From: an uncultured Prochlorococcus sp.
Lineage (GTDB): Bacteria; Cyanobacteriota; Cyanobacteriia; PCC-6307; Cyanobiaceae
Assembly: GCA_902576415.1 (NCBI GenBank)
Contig: CACGVZ010000003.1
Span: 17,334-81,333 of the forward strand
DNA: 64,000 nt
Reading direction: 5' to 3'
Within the stretch, counting starts at the first letter, position 1, and the number at the start of each line of letters is the position of its first letter. Below are positions 20,071 through 31,502 of this stretch, one piece after another. Position numbers and translations under genes: made by a program. A model generated the notes under the pieces. It made no database searches and was not told where the DNA came from. It saw only the letters and a list, made by a program, of their open reading frames with translations.

Positions 20071-20222
20071 CACCCTGGCCTCCTAAAATAATGGATTTTT
20101 TAAAAAACTAGCACTGAAATCGAAATAAAAACTACTTTTACGTTGAAACTTTAAAGACAAAAAAAATTTATTTTATCAAAATTCCTTCAAATCAATTGAT
20201 ATAAGGCGGTTTTATAAGAATA

Positions 20223-20243
20223 TAAAAATTTCTAAAATTTTTA
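20223..20243. repeat. AT-only perfect inverted repeat between ppk and the sigma factor gene
   Basis: TAAAAATTT-cta-AAATTTTTA, 9-bp arms. Confidence 0.5.
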
Positions 20244-20279
20244 GTTTTTTTTCAAATGTTATAAAAATCAATATTTAAT

Positions 20280-22358
20280 TTATTTTTTTATGAGGTCAAT
20301 TTGCGAACGATTATTTGCTGTATCTAATGAATATTTTGAGTAAGAACCATCTTCTTTCATTATCCAAGAAAAGTAATCATCTTTAATATAGGTTTGTAAA
20401 AGTGTATGAAGTTCAGATTTTAATTCATAATCTTCTATTGGAGCAATAGCCTCTATCCTTCTATCAAGGTTTCTTCTCATCCAGTCTGCACTCCCAATAA
20501 AAACTTCATGATCATCATCATTGCAAAACCAAAAAATTCTTGAGTGTTCAAGAAAATGTCCAATAATGCTTATGACCTGAATATTTTCACTTAAATTTTT
20601 TCTTTGTGGATACAGGCAACAAATACCCCTTATTATTAGGCTAATTTTTACACCTGAGTCAGAAGCTAAATAAAGAAGTTTGATTATTTCTGGGTCTACT
20701 AAAGAATTCATTTTTGCAATTATTTCAGCTTTTTTACCTTCTTCTGCATTTTTAATTTCTCTTTTTATTAGGAAAATAAATTTCTCCCTCATTGATGAGG
20801 GAGAAACTAATAACTTTTTAAAATGTTTTTGTTTAGAAAAACCTGATAAGTAATTAAATAACTCAAGTAAGTCTGAAGCAATATCAGGATCTGTTGAAAG
20901 TAAACCTAAATCTGTATAAAACCTTGAAGTATTAGAGTTATAATTTCCTGTTCCAATATGAAAATAATTTCTTAATCGTCCCTTTTCTTTTCTAACTATT
21001 AACGCAATTTTTGTATGTGTTTTAAATCCTATTATTCCATATACAACATGAATTCCAGCTTGTTCAAGTTGCTTTGCCCATTGAATATTATTATCTTCAT
21101 CAAATCTTGCTTTTAGTTCAACAAGAGTCATTACTTCTTTCCCATTTTCTGCTGCTCTCATTAAAGCTGAGATTATAGGTGAATCTTTTGAAACTCGATA
21201 TAAAGTAATTTTTATAGCCATCACAAGTGGATCATCAGCTGCCCTGTTAACAAATTCTTCAACTGAAGTTTTAAATAAGTCGTAGGGATGATGAAGCAGA
21301 ATATTTTTTTTCCTAATTATCTTGAAAATAGAATTTAAATTTTTATTTGAAGAAGAATCTAAATTTTTTAATTCCTGGTGAGTTTTTCCAATTAGCAGAT
21401 TTTCTTTTAAATCATCTCTATTAATTTTTGTCAGCTGATTTAAATCGTCAAGACCTAATAAACTTTTGCAAAAGTATATATATTCTTCTTGTATTGAGAT
21501 ACTTTCAACAAGTAATTTGAGAATGTTTTTTGGAATATCCGATTTAACTTCTAATCTAACTACGTCTCCACCTAATCTTCTTTTCTGTAAGCTTTGTTCA
21601 ACTGCTAAAAGAAGATCATCAGCTTCAAGTTCTTTTAATTCTAGATCTGCATCTCTTGTTACTCTAAAAAAAGAGTAATTTACACATTCCATTTCATTAA
21701 ATAAAGCATTTATATTATTACCAATTAGATCTTCAACACTTATGAAAAAGTAAGTACTTTCATCACTACTTTCAATGATTTCATTAGGAATTTGTATAAA
21801 CCGATTGATATTTTTTGTAGGTATTTTTATTCTGACAAATTGATTTTTGGTCTCCTCTTTATCTTTAATTAGAGCTGCTAAGTTTAGGCTTAAATTACTT
21901 ATAAATGGGAATGGATGTGCTGGATCAACAACCAGTGGAGTTAATAAGGGAAATATAGATGAAGTGAAGAAATTATTACACCAATTTTTTTGATTTTCAT
22001 TTAGGTCCTTATAATTTTTTAAAACTACACCCTTCTTTTTTAGTTCATTCTTTACTAAATTATTTACATAGTTTTCTTGAAGATCTGTTAAATTTTTTAC
22101 TTCTTTGTTGATCTTTGTTAATTGCTCTTTAGGGCTAAGTCCGTCAATACTTTTTTTTGTAATTCCTGCTTCAACTTGAGCCTTTAATGAAGCTACTCTT
22201 ACCATAAAAAATTCATCAAGATTATTGCTAAAAATTGAACAAAATTTAACTTTATCCAGGATTTTATAGTCTTTTTCCATGCCAGTTAGAAGTACTCTTT
22301 TATTGAATTCAATCCAACTTAATTCTCTATTAATAAAAATATTTGATTGGCTTTTCAT
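20280..22358 (-). CDS. ppk: Polyphosphate kinase
   Basis: 692 aa; FINRELSWIEFNKRVL, NILLHHPYDLF, VELKARFDEDNNIQWAKQLEQAGIHVVYG, HIGTGNYN. Confidence 0.97.
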   Translation of the reverse strand: MKSQSNIFINRELSWIEFNKRVLLTGMEKDYKILDKVKFCSIFSNNLDEFFMVRVASLKAQVEAGITKKSIDGLSPKEQLTKINKEVKNLTDLQENYVNNLVKNELKKKGVVLKNYKDLNENQKNWCNNFFTSSIFPLLTPLVVDPAHPFPFISNLSLNLAALIKDKEETKNQFVRIKIPTKNINRFIQIPNEIIESSDESTYFFISVEDLIGNNINALFNEMECVNYSFFRVTRDADLELKELEADDLLLAVEQSLQKRRLGGDVVRLEVKSDIPKNILKLLVESISIQEEYIYFCKSLLGLDDLNQLTKINRDDLKENLLIGKTHQELKNLDSSSNKNLNSIFKIIRKKNILLHHPYDLFKTSVEEFVNRAADDPLVMAIKITLYRVSKDSPIISALMRAAENGKEVMTLVELKARFDEDNNIQWAKQLEQAGIHVVYGIIGFKTHTKIALIVRKEKGRLRNYFHIGTGNYNSNTSRFYTDLGLLSTDPDIASDLLELFNYLSGFSKQKHFKKLLVSPSSMREKFIFLIKREIKNAEEGKKAEIIAKMNSLVDPEIIKLLYLASDSGVKISLIIRGICCLYPQRKNLSENIQVISIIGHFLEHSRIFWFCNDDDHEVFIGSADWMRRNLDRRIEAIAPIEDYELKSELHTLLQTYIKDDYFSWIMKEDGSYSKYSLDTANNRSQIDLIKK

Positions 22359-23641
22359 TAAAATACTTTTGATTTTTGTTCGTTCAAAGAATTATTATTT
22401 TTACCCTCTGCAATAAGGTATATCATGAAAATTAAGATAATGGAACCAGCTATAAAGGGAGATTTAGGGCCAAAACTATCATAAACCCTCCCAGCCATTG
22501 CAATTCCTAAAACCCCTCCCAGACTTTGTAGGCCTTGAAGGTTACTTAGTATCGATCCTTGTTTATCAACGTCCAGTTTCTTTGATATAAGTGCTCTTAA
22601 GGTAGGCGTAATTAATCCTGCCCCAATAGCTAAAAATGAAACAGCTGAATAAATATTAACTATCGCATTTTCTTTTGGAGCAGTTATTAAAAGTGAACAT
22701 GCTACAAGAATGAAGCCTGATCCAATTAGAGTTAATCTCATTTCGCCAAATTGCTTTACCAGAGGTCCAATGAGTCCTCCCTGTACAATAATTGCAATAA
22801 TTCCTACTACTACAAGAGTCCCGCTTGATGCTTTGGTTGTCCAATTTAAAGACTCTTGAAGGAAAAATATCAGGATATTGGTCAATCCAGTAAAAGCAAT
22901 AAAGTAAATAAAAAAAGCTAATGATAATTTTTTAATTTTTTCTTCTTTGAAAACTTTAAATAGCTCTTTTAAAGGATTTTTTAAAAAAGTTCTTGATTTA
23001 TTAGAGGCATTATTAGGTTTCGTTTCCGGTAAGTAAAAAAATACTAGGAGAAAATTTATTATTGGAATTATAGAGGCTATCAAAACTGGAATGATAAAGT
23101 TGTTATTTGTATTTTTTGCAAAAATTACAACAAAAATATTTCCTAAGAAAAAACTTAAACCAAAAGCTACACCAATAAGACCAAATGTCTTTGCTCTTTT
23201 TTCAGGGCTTGAAATATCTGCAAGAATAGTTGTTGCAGTAGCTGCAGTTCCGCCACTTAAGCCGTCAATTAGTCTCGCAAGGAATAATAAAAATAATGGG
23301 ATATAAGCTATTGAATTTGACCAGTTAAAAAGAACCGTAAAAGATAGTATTGATATTCCTATTACGGAACCAGTAATACAAAAAAGAGTCACAGGCCTTC
23401 TTCCATATCTATCACTCATAAGTCCTATAAAAGGAGAAGCTGTAAATTGTGCTAATTGGTAAGTGCAAGATAATAAGCCATATGTACTAGCTTTGGAGTC
23501 AAAAAGTAAAACAAAAGAGGGTAAAATAGGTAAAAGTATACTTTCACTTAAACGATCGTTTAGAAGAGTGATAAAAGCGCTAAGAAGAGTAAATTTTTTA
23601 TTTGGTTTCAATAAACTTTCTTTCACAATATTTACCTTCAT
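22358..23641 (-). CDS. Major facilitator superfamily transporter (TetA-like)
   Basis: 12-TM hydrophobicity pattern; GLMSDRYGRRPVTLFC MFS loop 2-3 motif. Confidence 0.88.
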   Translation of the reverse strand: MKVNIVKESLLKPNKKFTLLSAFITLLNDRLSESILLPILPSFVLLFDSKASTYGLLSCTYQLAQFTASPFIGLMSDRYGRRPVTLFCITGSVIGISILSFTVLFNWSNSIAYIPLFLLFLARLIDGLSGGTAATATTILADISSPEKRAKTFGLIGVAFGLSFFLGNIFVVIFAKNTNNNFIIPVLIASIIPIINFLLVFFYLPETKPNNASNKSRTFLKNPLKELFKVFKEEKIKKLSLAFFIYFIAFTGLTNILIFFLQESLNWTTKASSGTLVVVGIIAIIVQGGLIGPLVKQFGEMRLTLIGSGFILVACSLLITAPKENAIVNIYSAVSFLAIGAGLITPTLRALISKKLDVDKQGSILSNLQGLQSLGGVLGIAMAGRVYDSFGPKSPFIAGSIILIFMIYLIAEGKNNNSLNEQKSKVF

Positions 23642-23671
23642 TACGATTAACTTCTACTACCATACTTGTTA

Positions 23672-24487
23672 ATGGAGATTAATGTGTCTGGTATTGTCTA
23701 TTTAGTTGGAGCAGGTCCTGGTGACCCTGAGCTTTTAACTCTAAAAGCTTTACGTCTAATAAAAAATTGTGATGCATTAGTTCATGATGCTTTAATCCCA
23801 GATGCAATAACAAAAGAGGCAGGAAAAAATACAGAAATTTATCATGTAGGCAAAAGAGCTGGAAAGTGTTCTGTTCCTCAGGCTGAAACAAATGCTCTTA
23901 TTTTGAAATTAGCAAAAGAAGGCAAAAATGTCGTAAGGCTTAAAGGGGGAGATCCATTCGTTTTTTCTAGAGGTGGTGAAGAGGTATCTGTTTTAGAAAA
24001 AAATGGAATTTCAGTTGAAATCGTTCCTGGTATTACTTCTGGGATAGCTGCCCCCACATATTTTGGTATTCCACTTACTCATAGAGATGCTGCGAGTTCT
24101 GTAACTTTCGTAACTGGACATGAGCGTGTAGATAAGGAAAAAAAGACAGTCAATTGGAGAGATTTAGCTAAATCATCAGATAGCTTAGTAATTTTTATGG
24201 GGATAAAAAATATTGAATTTATAGTAAAAGAATTAATTCTAGGTGGTTTAGATAAGAATACTAAATGCGCTGTTATTCAAGAAGCTACTTTAAAGAATCA
24301 AAAATGTTTGATAGAGAAATTAGATAATCTTTCAGATAAAATCAAAGACAAAGAATTTATAGCTCCATCAATTATCATTATTGGAAAAATTGTTGAATTT
24401 AAGGTTAATAACAATATAACTAAAGTATCTGATGTCTATTTACCAGACATTAATAAAGTTCAACTATACAATATATCCCAAAAGTAA
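23672..24487 (+). CDS. cobA: Uroporphyrinogen-III C-methyltransferase
   Basis: VYLVGAGPGDPELLTLKALRLI, VVRLKGGDPFVFSRGGEE, VPGITSGIAAPTYFGIPLTHR. Confidence 0.96.
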   Translation: MEINVSGIVYLVGAGPGDPELLTLKALRLIKNCDALVHDALIPDAITKEAGKNTEIYHVGKRAGKCSVPQAETNALILKLAKEGKNVVRLKGGDPFVFSRGGEEVSVLEKNGISVEIVPGITSGIAAPTYFGIPLTHRDAASSVTFVTGHERVDKEKKTVNWRDLAKSSDSLVIFMGIKNIEFIVKELILGGLDKNTKCAVIQEATLKNQKCLIEKLDNLSDKIKDKEFIAPSIIIIGKIVEFKVNNNITKVSDVYLPDINKVQLYNISQK

Positions 24488-25287
24488 ATTGGATCGAATT
24501 TAGGTTTAAGCTTTAAATCATTAACTTGATTAATTTGTCTGCAAGATAAGCTATTAATTGCAACTATTATGTCATCATTTTGAAATTCTGCAGGAATTAA
24601 GTCTTCTTTTACAATTTTCAATTTTAAAGCTTTAGAAACCATAATCCCCTCTAAACAGCCGCTCTCTTTTCTAGGAGTTATCCATTGATTATTTCTTTTA
24701 ATTAAAAGATTAAATGTACTTCCACAACAAAGTTCACCTGACGTATTCAAAAGGATAGAATCATCAAATGATTTTTCATTAGCTTCTGTCAAAACTTGTA
24801 TTGCCTGATTGTATGAAAATGTTTTGCATTTACTTATAAGACTGAATTCATTTATTTTTTCCGTTTGACTAATGCAAACGCTGATCGGATTAAAATTTGG
24901 TTTGATTCTATAGAACTCAAGCCATAAATTATCCAAATTTTTTGTCTCTGAAGTGCTATCAATTTTTAGTGTTCTACCTTTATTAGTTCCTCGACTATAG
25001 TTTATTCTTACTGAAGCAAATTGATCATTTTTAAGCGATAACTTTCTAATTCCATCCTGGATAAGTTGTTTCAAAGTTAATTTATTTATTTTGAGATTAA
25101 TATTTAAAATCTTGCTACTTTTTTCTAACCTTTTCAAATGTTCATCAAAAAGAATAGGTTTGTTCTCTTTTATCAAAATGGTTTCAAATATACCATCAGC
25201 AAATTTTAATCCTCTATTATTAGCAGCAATAAATATTCTATCAATATCCAACCATTGATCCTTATACCAGCCTAATGTTTCAATCAT
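24460..25287 (-). CDS. pabC: Class IV aminotransferase, likely aminodeoxychorismate lyase
   Basis: NRGLKFADGIFETILIKENKPILFDEHLKRLEKSSKIL; directly downstream of pabB. Confidence 0.8.
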   Translation of the reverse strand: MIETLGWYKDQWLDIDRIFIAANNRGLKFADGIFETILIKENKPILFDEHLKRLEKSSKILNINLKINKLTLKQLIQDGIRKLSLKNDQFASVRINYSRGTNKGRTLKIDSTSETKNLDNLWLEFYRIKPNFNPISVCISQTEKINEFSLISKCKTFSYNQAIQVLTEANEKSFDDSILLNTSGELCCGSTFNLLIKRNNQWITPRKESGCLEGIMVSKALKLKIVKEDLIPAEFQNDDIIVAINSLSCRQINQVNDLKLKPKFDPIYFWDILYS

Positions 25288-26591
25288 TTTAGTGAATCAA
25301 TTAACGGTAAAAGTTTCCACTTTAGTTCATTAGTTTCCTCTTCAGGGTTAGAGTCAATAACTATTCCGCAACCAGCATATATATAGATTTTTTTGTCTTT
25401 AATTAAAAATGATCTTATTAGTATATTGCTGTCAAACTCTCCATTCCAGTCAAGCTTCAAAAACGAGCCACAGTATGGTCCGCGTTCACATTCTTCTAAT
25501 TCAAAAAGTCTCTGGCATGATCTTAATTTAGGTGCTCCAGTTATAGAGCCCCCAGGCCAACAAGCTTTTAGTAAATCAATCCAGTTCTTATCTTTTTTTA
25601 ATTTGCCTCTGATTACTGAAGTTAGATGATGAACTTTTAAGAAACTTTCAAGTTTCAATATTTCTGGCACAGTAATACTTCCTGTTTCGCAAACTTTACT
25701 TAAATCATTTCTTATTAGGTCAACAATCATAATATTTTCGGCTCTATCTTTTTCGTTCGTTATTAAATCAATAGCATTAAGTGCGTCTTGATTTAAATCC
25801 TTATCTCTGGATCTAGTTCCTTTGATAGGTCTTGATTCTACAAAATTTTTATTATCTATTTTTATAAATCTTTCTGGCGAGGTAGATAATACAGCCTCTT
25901 TATAATTATCATTATTTATTATTATTCCCCCAAAGGGAGCTCTTAATTTCCTTCTTATTTTCAAATAAATATCTAGAGGATTATAGTTTTCTGAAGATTC
26001 AATTTCGCATTTAGTTGTTAGGTTTGCTTGAAATATATCCCCTAGGGAAATTAATTTTTTCAATTTAAGAATATTTTTCTGAAATTTTTCAGCCATTTCG
26101 TCCAAATTTATTTTTGAAAAATCAAAATTCAAATTTGTTTTAATAATATTTTCTTCTTCAATATTATTAATTATGTTTTTATAATTTACCAGTTCAGATG
26201 AGTTTGTACCTTCGATAATTATTTCTTTTTTTATTAGATTACATTTAATGATTGGATCATATGATGCAATCCATAAAGTTGCCATATTAGATTTTCGCCA
26301 TGGGTTTTTGGGTTCTATGTAAACTCCAGCTTCATAACTTAACCATCCGATCCAAAATCCGTTTTCAATATTTTTTAAATTGTTAAATGGGTTATTAGTT
26401 TTGTCTAAGTTATTGATATCTCTTGATTGGATTATTTTTTTAGGTTTAATTCCTATTATTGACCATTCCCCATTTTCTTTGCCATCACTGTCTAGCCAAG
26501 CTAATCCTTTATCTCCGAACTTTTTTGTTAGATGATGCGTAATCAGTGCTGGATCTATCCATTTTTCTATAATTATTTTTTTTATTTTCAT
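25284..26591 (-). CDS. pabB: Aminodeoxychorismate synthase component I
   Basis: SPERFIKIDNKNFVESRPIKGTRSRD, MIVDLIRNDLSKVC, PGGSITGAPKLRSCQ. Confidence 0.92.
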   Translation of the reverse strand: MKIKKIIIEKWIDPALITHHLTKKFGDKGLAWLDSDGKENGEWSIIGIKPKKIIQSRDINNLDKTNNPFNNLKNIENGFWIGWLSYEAGVYIEPKNPWRKSNMATLWIASYDPIIKCNLIKKEIIIEGTNSSELVNYKNIINNIEEENIIKTNLNFDFSKINLDEMAEKFQKNILKLKKLISLGDIFQANLTTKCEIESSENYNPLDIYLKIRRKLRAPFGGIIINNDNYKEAVLSTSPERFIKIDNKNFVESRPIKGTRSRDKDLNQDALNAIDLITNEKDRAENIMIVDLIRNDLSKVCETGSITVPEILKLESFLKVHHLTSVIRGKLKKDKNWIDLLKACWPGGSITGAPKLRSCQRLFELEECERGPYCGSFLKLDWNGEFDSNILIRSFLIKDKKIYIYAGCGIVIDSNPEEETNELKWKLLPLIDSLK

Positions 26592-27262
26592 TTTTTATTT
26601 TTGTAATTAAGCCATTTTTCATAAGCGGCATTTCTAATTCTGCAGCTATCACACTTACCGCATGGTTTTGAATTACCTGAATAACAACTCCATGTTTTTT
26701 CTAAAGGGACATGATTATCAAAAGCTAATTTAATAATTTCCTCTTTATTTAAATCTAATAGTGGTGTCCAAAGTTTTATTGGATTATTTTCTCTTCCTCT
26801 TTTATTGGCTAAATCTGCTAATTCTTGAAATTTTTTAATGTAGTCAGGTCTGCAATCTGGATAACCAGAATAATCTAGTGCATTTACCCCTAATCCTATA
26901 AAATCAGCATCTATCGCTTCGGCATAACTTAGTGCAACGGAAATAAATATAGTATTTCTCCCAGGAACGTAAGTATTAGGAATTTTATGAGTTTGTACTC
27001 CTTCTATTGGAATATTTTTTTGTGTATCAGTTAATGACGAGCCTCCCCATAAAGATAAGTCAAGCTTAATGATTTTAAATTCTTCGATAGCAAAGTGTTT
27101 TGCAATTATTGATGCAGAATTTAATTCTTTTTTATGACGTTGACCGTAGTCAAATGAAAGGCCAAAAATTTTAGCTTCGGATTTTTTTGCGATACCAGTA
27201 ACTGTAGAAGAATCTAAACCTCCAGATAATAAAACTACTATTGATTTATTTTTAAGAGTCAT
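26588..27262 (-). CDS. queC: 7-cyano-7-deazaguanine synthase
   Basis: VVLLSGGLDSSTVTGIA; C-terminal CYSGNSKPCGKCDSCRIRNAAYE. Confidence 0.95.
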   Translation of the reverse strand: MTLKNKSIVVLLSGGLDSSTVTGIAKKSEAKIFGLSFDYGQRHKKELNSASIIAKHFAIEEFKIIKLDLSLWGGSSLTDTQKNIPIEGVQTHKIPNTYVPGRNTIFISVALSYAEAIDADFIGLGVNALDYSGYPDCRPDYIKKFQELADLANKRGRENNPIKLWTPLLDLNKEEIIKLAFDNHVPLEKTWSCYSGNSKPCGKCDSCRIRNAAYEKWLNYKNKK

Positions 27263-27268
27263 ATAATT

Positions 27269-27946
27269 TCAATTAATTTTTAAGTATTTGTGAGTTTGAA
27301 GGCTCAATTTCCAATCGGGGTTATTTTTTACGAAATCAATAGCAAGAGAAAAACCATTCGCATTGTTCCATGCTGGCTGTAAATAAAAAATTTTATCTTC
27401 TATTTTTAAGCCATCTTTGCTTGTAGAGAGTTGATATTGTTTTAAAGTTTCTTTTTTTATTTGAATAGCAAATTCAATATCTTCTATTTCATTTATGATT
27501 ATTTTGATTTCATTACAGTGTTTTAAAAAATAATTTTTTGGAGGTGAGTGTCTTTTAGGCGATAAAGTAATCCAGTCATAGCTTCCTGATATCGAATTAA
27601 CTCCACTTGTCTCAATATGAATCTGCATTGGCTTTTCTTTTTCTCCCATTGTCATTTTTTTTATGGCTTTGCAAAAATTATCCAAATTATGTTGTAAAGG
27701 TTCTCCACCTGTAATAACGCAAAAAGATGCTCCTTTTTCTCTTGCAATTTTTATGCGATCTATTATTTTTTCAATTGATATAGAAGGGTGTTTTTTCTCG
27801 TCCCATGAATTCTTGGTATCGCACCACGAACATCCAACTTTACATCCGGCTAATCTTACAAAAAAAGCACTCTTTCCAGCATGATAACCTTCACCTTGTA
27901 ATGAATGAAATTGTTCGACTAAGGGTAAAAAATTTGTCATTTTCAT
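27269..27946 (-). CDS. queE: 7-carboxy-7-deazaguanine synthase (radical SAM)
   Basis: EQFHSLQGEGYHAGKSAFFVRLAGCKVGCSWCDTK with CxxxCxxC; VITGGEPL. Confidence 0.94.
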   Translation of the reverse strand: MKMTNFLPLVEQFHSLQGEGYHAGKSAFFVRLAGCKVGCSWCDTKNSWDEKKHPSISIEKIIDRIKIAREKGASFCVITGGEPLQHNLDNFCKAIKKMTMGEKEKPMQIHIETSGVNSISGSYDWITLSPKRHSPPKNYFLKHCNEIKIIINEIEDIEFAIQIKKETLKQYQLSTSKDGLKIEDKIFYLQPAWNNANGFSLAIDFVKNNPDWKLSLQTHKYLKIN

Positions 27947-27964
27947 TCAAAAAAATAAAGAATA

Positions 27965-29575
27965 TTAATTTGATTGAGTTAACTTATCTTGAGAGGCTTT
28001 TATTAAACCTTTAAATAAAGGATGAGGTTTGCCAGGTCGTGATAAAAACTCAGGATGATATTGACAGGCTAAGAAGTATGGATGATTTTCTAACTCAATT
28101 AACTCCACTAATCTGCCATCTGGAGATGTACCACTAATTTTGTATCCAGAATCTAAAAAATTTTGTTTGTAGTAATTATTAAATTCGTATCTATGTCGAT
28201 GTCTCTCATAAATAACATCCTCATCATATAAGCTTTTTCCAGTTGTATTTTTTGTCAATCTACATGGATAAACTCCAAGTCTCATTGTCCCACCTAAATC
28301 AACTACGTCTTCCTGTTCTGGTAATAAATGTATCACTGGATTTGGAGTGTTTGGGTCTAGTTCTGAACTAGATGCATCTGGAAGATTAGCTACATTCCTG
28401 GCCCATTCTATTACTGCACATTGCATACCAAGGCATAAACCTAAAAAGGGAATTTTATTTTCTCTTGCGTATTTTATAGCCGAAATTTTTCCATTGACTC
28501 CTCTATTGCCAAATCCCCCCGGGACGACAATTGCATCAACTTCATTTAAGTAAGTTTCTGCTGAATTTTTTTCTATCATTTCAGCACTTACCCAATGTAA
28601 ATCTAATAAAGCCTTTTGTTCAATGCATGCATGTCTCAAAGCTTCAACAACGGATAAATATGCATCTCCAAGTTCAATGTATTTTCCTACTAAAGCAACT
28701 TTTATTGGAGCTCCAGGATTTCTTAGGTTGTGTATTAGTTGCTCCCAGTTTTTTAAATCACATTTTTTATCTTCAAGGTCTAAGTACTTCAGGGTTTCTT
28801 TGCATAAACCTTCTTTTTTTAAAGAAAGAGGTACAGAATAAATACTGTCTGCGTCTAAAGCTTCAATTACAGAGTTCATACTGACACCGCAAAAACCACT
28901 AAGCTTCTTTTTAAGAGCTTCATTGATAGATTTATCACTTCGGCATACAAGTAAATCTGGCTGAATTCCAATTGATCTTAATTCTTTCACTGAATGTTGT
29001 GTTGGTTTAGTTTTTATTTCGCCAGAGGTTTTGATGTAAGGAAGTAATGTTACGTGTATGTATGCAACATCGTTTCTATTGACATCATTTTTGAATTCTC
29101 TTATTGCCTCTAAAAAAGGTAGAGATTCAATATCACCAACTGTTCCACCAATTTCAGTAATAATAATATCTGCATTACTATTGGCGGCGACTCTATGAAT
29201 TCTTTCTCTTATTTCTCCCGTTATGTGAGGTATTACTTGCACAGTTCCTCCGTCATAGCTACCTCTTCTTTCTTTATTGATAACTGCTTGATAGATAGAT
29301 CCTGTAGTCACACTATTTAACCTAGTCATTGCAGTATCAGTAAATCTTTCATAGTGACCTAAATCTAGATCGGTTTCAGCCCCATCTTCGGTTACAAATA
29401 CTTCTCCATGTTGGAAAGGGCTCATTGTTCCGGGATCAACATTTAGATATGGATCTAGTTTTAATATTGAAACACTATATCCTCTTGACTTTAATAATCT
29501 TCCTAAGCTTGCAGCTACAATTCCTTTACCAATGCTAGAAACTACTCCTCCGGTGACAAATACAAATTTTGACAT
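27965..29575 (-). CDS. pyrG: CTP synthase
   Basis: [30 protein letters not shown]; GATase motif [15 protein letters not shown]. Confidence 0.98.
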   Translation of the reverse strand: MSKFVFVTGGVVSSIGKGIVAASLGRLLKSRGYSVSILKLDPYLNVDPGTMSPFQHGEVFVTEDGAETDLDLGHYERFTDTAMTRLNSVTTGSIYQAVINKERRGSYDGGTVQVIPHITGEIRERIHRVAANSNADIIITEIGGTVGDIESLPFLEAIREFKNDVNRNDVAYIHVTLLPYIKTSGEIKTKPTQHSVKELRSIGIQPDLLVCRSDKSINEALKKKLSGFCGVSMNSVIEALDADSIYSVPLSLKKEGLCKETLKYLDLEDKKCDLKNWEQLIHNLRNPGAPIKVALVGKYIELGDAYLSVVEALRHACIEQKALLDLHWVSAEMIEKNSAETYLNEVDAIVVPGGFGNRGVNGKISAIKYARENKIPFLGLCLGMQCAVIEWARNVANLPDASSSELDPNTPNPVIHLLPEQEDVVDLGGTMRLGVYPCRLTKNTTGKSLYDEDVIYERHRHRYEFNNYYKQNFLDSGYKISGTSPDGRLVELIELENHPYFLACQYHPEFLSRPGKPHPLFKGLIKASQDKLTQSN

Positions 29576-29650
29576 TAAATATTTTTAATTAAGCACAGCC
29601 TCCTTATATTTTATTTAAACAAAAAACTTTTAGAACATCCATATATATTC

Positions 29651-31447
29651 TTATTCATCAATTGTTATTTCAATATCTAATTCTTTTAATTGTGATTCAG
29701 AGACATTTGAAGGTGCATTTGTGAGAAGACATTTTGCTTGTTGATTTTTTGGAAAAGCAATTGTCTCTCTGATTGAATCTGCACCAATGATCAGCATGGT
29801 AATACGATCCAATCCAAATGCTATTCCACCATGAGGAGGAGCACCCATTTCTAAGGCTTCTATTAAAAATCCAAATTTTTCATCAATTTCTTTATCAGTA
29901 AGTCCTACTGTTTTCAAAACCTCTCTTTGTAAGTTCGCTTCATGAATACGTAAAGAGCCACCTCCTAACTCCAATCCATTGAGAACTAAGTCATAAGCAT
30001 TTGCTGTAGAGCTTTCAATTTCTTTTTTCAAGTTTTCATAATCTTTAGATTTTATATTTTTTGGAGAACAAAAAGGATGATGTAAAGCTTCATATCTATT
30101 TTCCTCTTCATTTCTCTCAAACATCGGGAAGTCAGTTACCCATAAGAAATTCCATTTACTTTTATCTATGAGATTTAAGTCTTTTGCGATATATTGTCTA
30201 ACCCTATCTAATGACTGATTGACAATTTGTTTATCTCCAGCTCCTAAGAGGATTAAGTCTCCATCTTTTGCTTCTGTGATTTTTAAAATATCAGCTATAT
30301 GCTCTTCACTTAAATTATTTTTAATTGCCCCAATAGTCTCAAGCTCATTTCCTTTGACCCTTATAAAGGCCAAACCACCAGCCCCTGCATCTTGAGCTAC
30401 TTGGAAGATATCACCTCCCGGTTTAATTCTTACGTTGCTAATACTTGAATTACCTCCTTTGACTGTTATGGATTTTATATAACCTCCAGACTTAATTGCC
30501 TTGGTGAAAATATTAAATCCAATATCACCTAATACTCCTCCTAAATCTTTTAATAACATTTGATATCTAGTATCTGGTCTATCAGTGCCGTAATTATCCA
30601 TTGCTGCCTGCCATGACATTCTTGGAAAAGAATTATTAAAGTTAATATCTAACACTTCTTTCCATATTTTTTTTATGAGACTTTCATTAAAAGAAATTAT
30701 TTCTTCTTCACTAATAAAGCTCATCTCAATATCTAATTGAGTAAACTCTGGTTGTCTATCTGCCCTCAGGTCTTCATCACGGAAACATTTTGCGATTTGA
30801 TAATACTTGTCCAGGCCTCCAACCATTAAAAGTTGTTTAAATAGTTGTGGGGATTGAGGTAAAGCAAAAAATTCTCCATTTGAAAGACGTGCAGGCACAA
30901 GAAAATCGCGAGCACCCTCTGGAGTTGACTTTGTAAGTAATGGGGTTTCTACTTCTGTAAATCCAAAATTATCAAGAAATTCTCTTGCAACTTTAATAAC
31001 CTTATGTCTTGTTTTTAAATTTTCTAGTAATTTTCCCCTTCTTAAATCAAGGTATCTATATTTTAATCTGAGTTCCTCTTTGGTATTTTCATAATCATGT
31101 ATAGAGACTGGAAAAGGTAAGTTTTTTTTAATTTGGTTGAGAATTTGCAAATCTTTAACCTTAAGCTCTAACTCTCCAGTACTTAAATTTTTGTTTATGG
31201 AATCTTTGGGCCTTTCATTAATGATTCCGCTAACCATTATTACTGTTTCATTTCTTAGAGTTTCTGCCTGTTTAAATAGATCTGCACCATCATCGGGGTT
31301 AATTGTTATTTGTAGGAATCCACTATGGTCTCTTAAATCAATAAAAATTACACCACCATGATCTCTTCTTCTATCTACCCATCCGCATAAATTAACTAAT
31401 TTACCAATATCTGTATTATTGAGTTCTTTGCAAATTTTGTTTCTCAT
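29651..31447 (-). CDS. aspS: Aspartyl-tRNA synthetase
   Basis: [81 protein letters not shown]. Confidence 0.98.
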   Translation of the reverse strand: MRNKICKELNNTDIGKLVNLCGWVDRRRDHGGVIFIDLRDHSGFLQITINPDDGADLFKQAETLRNETVIMVSGIINERPKDSINKNLSTGELELKVKDLQILNQIKKNLPFPVSIHDYENTKEELRLKYRYLDLRRGKLLENLKTRHKVIKVAREFLDNFGFTEVETPLLTKSTPEGARDFLVPARLSNGEFFALPQSPQLFKQLLMVGGLDKYYQIAKCFRDEDLRADRQPEFTQLDIEMSFISEEEIISFNESLIKKIWKEVLDINFNNSFPRMSWQAAMDNYGTDRPDTRYQMLLKDLGGVLGDIGFNIFTKAIKSGGYIKSITVKGGNSSISNVRIKPGGDIFQVAQDAGAGGLAFIRVKGNELETIGAIKNNLSEEHIADILKITEAKDGDLILLGAGDKQIVNQSLDRVRQYIAKDLNLIDKSKWNFLWVTDFPMFERNEEENRYEALHHPFCSPKNIKSKDYENLKKEIESSTANAYDLVLNGLELGGGSLRIHEANLQREVLKTVGLTDKEIDEKFGFLIEALEMGAPPHGGIAFGLDRITMLIIGADSIRETIAFPKNQQAKCLLTNAPSNVSESQLKELDIEITIDE

Positions 31448-31502
31448 CTAAGTATGATTTATTTATCAATAACTTATAATAATTCTTTAAGGGTAAATTT
31501 AG

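Noticed and set aside
28531-28884. 117-aa plus-strand ORF antisense to pyrG
   Set aside because: Low-complexity Leu-rich composition and complete overlap with a clearly coding gene; a shadow ORF.
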